This document shows positions 5,842 to 6,107 of a stretch of 6,107 bases of DNA, piece by piece. The notes beneath the pieces were generated by a model, which was given only the letters and a program-made list of their open reading frames with translations, made no database searches and was not told the origin of the DNA. The stretch is from Phycisphaerales bacterium (lineage in GTDB: Bacteria; Planctomycetota; Phycisphaerae; Sedimentisphaerales; Anaerohalosphaeraceae), in contig DRGS01000215.1 in assembly GCA_011053245.1 (NCBI GenBank), forward strand, positions 1 to 6,107, given 5' to 3'. Made by a program: the position numbers and the translations under genes. Positions within the stretch are counted from its first letter, which is position 1. Every line of letters begins with the position of its first letter.

Positions 5842-6107
5842 TTATTTTTTGCTCTTTGACCTTGCCGCTGAATTGCCAACCGCTTTCTCTTTGTCAGGCG
5901 TGTTGACGGCAGTCTCTACTTTGTCAGCCTTTGCTTTTTCCTCTGCCGCAGCCTTTACCTTGGCAACTTCAGCTTCATCGTCGGCTTTAGCTTTTTCCTC
6001 TTCGGCCGCCTTTACCTTGGCGGCGTCCGCTTCAGATTTAGCTACTTGTTTAGCCGCATCGATCCGAGCCTTTTTGGATTCCTCAGGCTCCGGTACCTGA
6101 ATGCCGA
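5842..6107 (-). CDS. C-terminal end of an Ala/Lys/Glu-rich coiled-coil-like protein (5' partial)
   Basis: An open minus-strand frame enters from the right window edge and stops at a TAA (5844-5842), giving 87 visible residues with no start in view. The visible part is almost entirely Ala, Lys, Glu, Asp and Val. It contains two copies of a motif of the type AKVKAA-EEKAKAD, 19 residues (57 bases) apart, and ends in a basic tail (SAARSKSKK). Such a composition predicts a long charged helix or coiled coil, or a disordered tail. It ends 12 bases before the head-tail connector gene, in the slot where phages of this type usually carry the major capsid protein or a small gene just after it. It could be a capsid-associated, head-fibre or scaffold-like protein, but the visible part identifies no family. 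The frame is well supported by the repeat periodicity and the tight spacing; the function is unknown. Confidence 0.75.
   Translation of the reverse strand, partial: GIQVPEPEESKKARIDAAKQVAKSEADAAKVKAAEEEKAKADDEAEVAKVKAAAEEKAKADKVETAVNTPDKEKAVGNSAARSKSKK
5923..6021 (-). repeat. Imperfect tandem repeat, 57-base period, inside the Ala/Lys-rich gene
   Basis: A 42-base block at 5980-6021 recurs at 5923-5964 with a 57-base offset. The differences are mostly at third codon positions, so the protein repeat (AKVKAA, then EEKAKAD) is kept almost unchanged. This is a coding repeat that lengthens a charged helix, not a separate element. Confidence 0.75.

Noticed and set aside
5618..6100. Plus-strand open frame of 160 codons with Ser/Ala/Phe-rich repeats
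   Set aside because: It is the antisense of the Ala/Lys repeat and of the connector start; the apparent repeats only mirror the coding repeat on the minus strand.
1..6107. CRISPR arrays, tRNA or rRNA genes
   Set aside because: No regularly spaced repeats and no cloverleaf or rRNA-like segments were noticed on either strand.

Overview
This window looks like part of a tailed double-stranded DNA phage or prophage (Caudoviricetes). The evidence is a run of head-completion genes followed by fibre-type genes. All convincing genes lie on the minus strand, so transcription runs from right to left. No gene identifies the host. Several products begin with bacterial Sec-type signal peptides and one is a small inner-membrane-type protein, so the host is bacterial. 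A diderm host is plausible but not shown.

Layout in transcription order: (1) 6107-5842, the C-terminal end of an Ala/Lys/Glu-rich protein with an imperfect tandem repeat, cut by the window edge. (2) 5829-4981, a head-tail connector of the HK97 gp6 / phiE125 gp8 type carrying an unusual insertion of about 80 residues. (3) 4981-4664, a head-closure (head-tail joining) protein. (4) 4664-4188, an HK97 gp10-like neck/tail-completion protein. (5) An 81-base gap with a hairpin. (6) 4106-3813, a small single-pass membrane protein. (7) 3809-3636, a 57-residue protein with a strong ribosome binding site. (8) 3639-1915, a fibre-like protein with a LamG-like domain. (9) 1915-626, a 429-residue phage structural-type protein. 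(10) 625-344, a 93-residue secreted unknown. (11) 342-76, a secreted unknown cut off by a rearrangement junction.

The genes are tightly packed. Most neighbours overlap by 1-4 bases or lie within 3 bases of each other, which fits one polycistronic late-gene message with translational coupling. The first block builds the portal-proximal neck of the virion. The second block probably encodes receptor-binding or surface-exposed proteins. The tail terminator, tail tube and tape-measure genes expected after a gp10-like gene are absent between the two blocks.

Two features stand out. All four fibre-side proteins begin with clear signal peptides, which is odd for proteins normally assembled in the cytoplasm. 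The first 92 bases of the window are a perfect reverse complement of 579-670. This truncates the last gene and duplicates, in inverted orientation, the end of one gene and the start of the next. At a sequence end this looks more like an assembly or amplification chimera than biology, but a real inversion cannot be excluded.
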